Shown here: piece by piece, positions 62,440 through 64,000 of the stretch
Numbering within the stretch: position 1 is the stretch's first letter
How the letters are laid out: every line of letters starts with the position of its first letter
Position numbers and translations under genes: made by a program
The notes under the pieces: model-generated
Database searches by the model: none
The model's input: only the letters and a program-made list of their open reading frames with translations
What the model was told of the DNA's origin: nothing
Assembly: GCA_036676415.1 (NCBI GenBank)
Contig: JAKFCX010000019.1
Location: forward strand, 53,423-117,422
DNA from: JAEZDC01 sp036676415
GTDB lineage: Bacteria; Bacteroidota; Bacteroidia; Chitinophagales; Chitinophagaceae
Direction: 5' to 3'
DNA length: 64,000 nucleotides

Positions 62440-62476
62440 ATTTCTTTTAATTATGTTGATACCAGCTTGCAGTTAT

Positions 62477-62513
62477 TATGGCATCTTCGTTGTGTCACTC
62501 ACATGTACAATTT
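62477..62513 (+). repeat. Dispersed repeat, family B (copy 5)
   Basis: TATGGCATCTTCGTTGTGTC then ACTCACATGTACAATTT. It lies between the TPR and barrel genes. Confidence 0.6.
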
Positions 62514-62640
62514 TATCATTTGTCAGCCGATGTCGCAGCTATGCAGCTTCTTTGGCTTTTTACATCTTTCCATTAAGATTTCGCAGCGATGCTGCTAAAC
62601 CATTGCTACTACCTCCTGCCTACAGCCTGCTGCCTCCTTT

Positions 62641-63954
62641 CTATTCATCTACTTTACTGTTCAGGTTCTTTTCTGCTATCACTTTATCCAGTTTCTGCTG
62701 AGCTTCTGTTTTGAGTTCAGCATTGGTAGAATTCTCAACAACACTTTTCAAAGTAGCCTCTGCATTAAAGTAATCTTTCTGGAAGAAATAGATATCGCCT
62801 AACAATATGTATGATTTGGTGATCCAGTAATCATATGATCCGGCTTTATTGATCACTTCAAACGCAGCTTTCTCAGCTTCAACTGGTTTGTTCTGTAATA
62901 ACAATATTTCAGCAATGCGGAATCTTGCTTCAGCAGCATATTCACTCTTACCAAGGTTTACAACGGTACGATAATATGTAGATGCTACTGCAAGATCGTT
63001 ATTAGCCTGGTTGCTTTTAGCCAAAACCATATTTGCCATCATCTTATCATCTGTTGCCACGCCTTTTTGTTGCAATAAGTCCTGTGCATTGGGAACAGCT
63101 TCTGTCCATTTCGCAAGCTTGTATTGAGACCGTAATAAGCCTCTCATTACTTCCAGTTTAATATCAGGCTGGGTAGCAATCGCTTTTAACTGGAGGAAAT
63201 ATCGTTCTGCCTGTGCATAATCTTTCAATTCAAAATAACTGAGTCTTGCTGCCTGTAAAATGCTTCTTTCAGCATACTTATTTGGTGCTTTTGCAGCAAC
63301 ATTGCTGTAATGGGTAAATGCGTTGGCGAAATCTTTCTTATCATTTAATATCTCAGCAGCATAAAAGTTGGCATCAATTGCATAACGACCATCAGGGAAT
63401 TTAGTGATGTAACTTTTGAAAGCATTCAATGCATTATCAAAACTCCGGTTATCATATTGTATCTGTGCTGAAGCATACGTGAGTGAATCCTGTTCGCTGT
63501 AGCTGATCTGCTTTCCATTGTTGTTCATGAAAGCCACGAACTCGTCCGGCTGACCATTCTCAATAAAAATGCTCCGGATATATTCAATTGCATCTTCACT
63601 TTCATTGGAATTAGGATAACCAGACACCAGTGTTTTGAAATTATCCAAAGCTTTGGTGTTATCATTCAGGTTGTAATGAGCTATTCCCAGTTTTAAATAT
63701 GCCTGAGGATAAAGGCTGGTACCATTTTTATTCTTCACCAGTTTATTCAAAGGCTCAATCGCTTCACGGAATTTTTCATCAGCCAGGTAGGTATTGGCTA
63801 CTTCAAGCTGTGCATCAGGAATAAGTGTTGAATTCGGATAACGTTGTTCAATGCTATTCAACAAACTGATCTTTTCAGCATTTTTATTTGATGCTCCTGA
63901 GATAATTGCTTTCTGGTATAAAGCATAATCTGCACCTGCAGATCCAACTCTCAT
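62641..63954 (-). CDS. TPR protein, 5' part separated by an in-frame TAG
   Basis: At least 437 residues of tetratricopeptide-like repeats: YPNSTLIPDAQLEVANTYLA, YPQAYLKLGIAHYNLNDNTK, SFDNALNAFKSYITKFPDGR, KYAERSILQAARLSYFELKD and SYILLGDIYFFQKDYFNAEA. The ATG at 63954 is preceded in the same frame by TAG (63964-63966), and before it the frame continues (KSFSQALQM, stop, ENVMRVG) as a normal TPR would. So a nonsense change or read error has probably split a longer TPR gene that runs beyond the window. If the ATG were used, the protein would lack an export signal, unlike its neighbours. Confidence 0.75.
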   Translation of the reverse strand: MRVGSAGADYALYQKAIISGASNKNAEKISLLNSIEQRYPNSTLIPDAQLEVANTYLADEKFREAIEPLNKLVKNKNGTSLYPQAYLKLGIAHYNLNDNTKALDNFKTLVSGYPNSNESEDAIEYIRSIFIENGQPDEFVAFMNNNGKQISYSEQDSLTYASAQIQYDNRSFDNALNAFKSYITKFPDGRYAIDANFYAAEILNDKKDFANAFTHYSNVAAKAPNKYAERSILQAARLSYFELKDYAQAERYFLQLKAIATQPDIKLEVMRGLLRSQYKLAKWTEAVPNAQDLLQQKGVATDDKMMANMVLAKSNQANNDLAVASTYYRTVVNLGKSEYAAEARFRIAEILLLQNKPVEAEKAAFEVINKAGSYDYWITKSYILLGDIYFFQKDYFNAEATLKSVVENSTNAELKTEAQQKLDKVIAEKNLNSKVDE

Positions 63955-64000
63955 TACATTTTCCTACATCTGTAAAGCCTGGCTGAAACTCTTGTTCATA

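Noticed and set aside
1..64000. tRNA, rRNA or prophage genes
   Set aside because: No cloverleaf with a T-loop, no rRNA signature and no phage structural or integrase gene was found by eye.

Overview
The window looks like the chromosome of a Bacteroidota bacterium, most likely a Chitinophagaceae-type soil or freshwater organism. The evidence is direct: TAnnTTTG-type promoter boxes, few strong Shine-Dalgarno sites, many export signals ending in ...AQ or in an ...SC lipobox, LytS/LytTR regulation, GH5 and GH130 carbohydrate enzymes, a HU-CCDC81-like protein, a GxxExxY protein and abundant short palindromic intergenic repeats. I see no rRNA, tRNA, CRISPR array, intact transposase or prophage. Genus-level placement is inference.

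Layout. (1) 1-8.1 kb is the accessory part. It holds a small XRE regulator with palindromic operator candidates and an AT-rich 1167-residue SIR2-STAND protein that resembles Avs-type anti-phage NLR proteins, followed by a VOC protein and an LLM flavin oxidoreductase. This block is bracketed by three copies (about 89-500, 7185-7570, 7641-8005) of a roughly 400-nt non-coding repeat. The stems of that repeat keep pairing through two-sided substitutions, so it behaves like a conserved structured RNA or DNA element. I consider it the most novel item here. (2) 8.1-21 kb: a VOC-VanZ fusion, a LigD lacking the phosphoesterase domain, Ppx, a GxxExxY gene enclosed by inverted arms of a dispersed palindrome, panB, a LytS/LytTR pair, clpS-aat (N-degron pathway), tex and an exonuclease/GIY-YIG fusion. 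(3) 21-36 kb: valS, PrsW, GNAT, SIMPL, a GH5 mannanase-like enzyme, Lrp regulator, ahcY, secreted hypotheticals, amidohydrolase, PPK2, DUF4258, GDPD and small envelope proteins. (4) 36-41 kb: a glycan cluster of two GT4 enzymes facing a GH130. (5) 41-50 kb: DUF4256, YceI, MsrA, a barrel protein, a peptide-binding lipoprotein, M1 peptidase, flippase and NlpC/P60. (6) 50-64 kb: dnaE, a UbiA-like membrane protein and a class I isoprenoid-synthase-like protein, thiolase, rhodanese, methyltransferase, then a HU-like / outer-membrane barrel / TPR group whose TPR gene is cut by an in-frame TAG near the window edge.

A theme across the window is repeat traffic. One family carries the core ACGCAAAGACGCAAAG, and a second carries GTTGTGTCACTC..TTGTACAA. 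They sit between genes, extend the C-termini of at least three proteins (SRKDA-type tails), encode a lipoprotein signal peptide and frame the GxxExxY gene. Simple tandem repeats also lie in frame inside valS and the M1 peptidase. All calls come from reading the sequence and the translated proteins; no database search was run.
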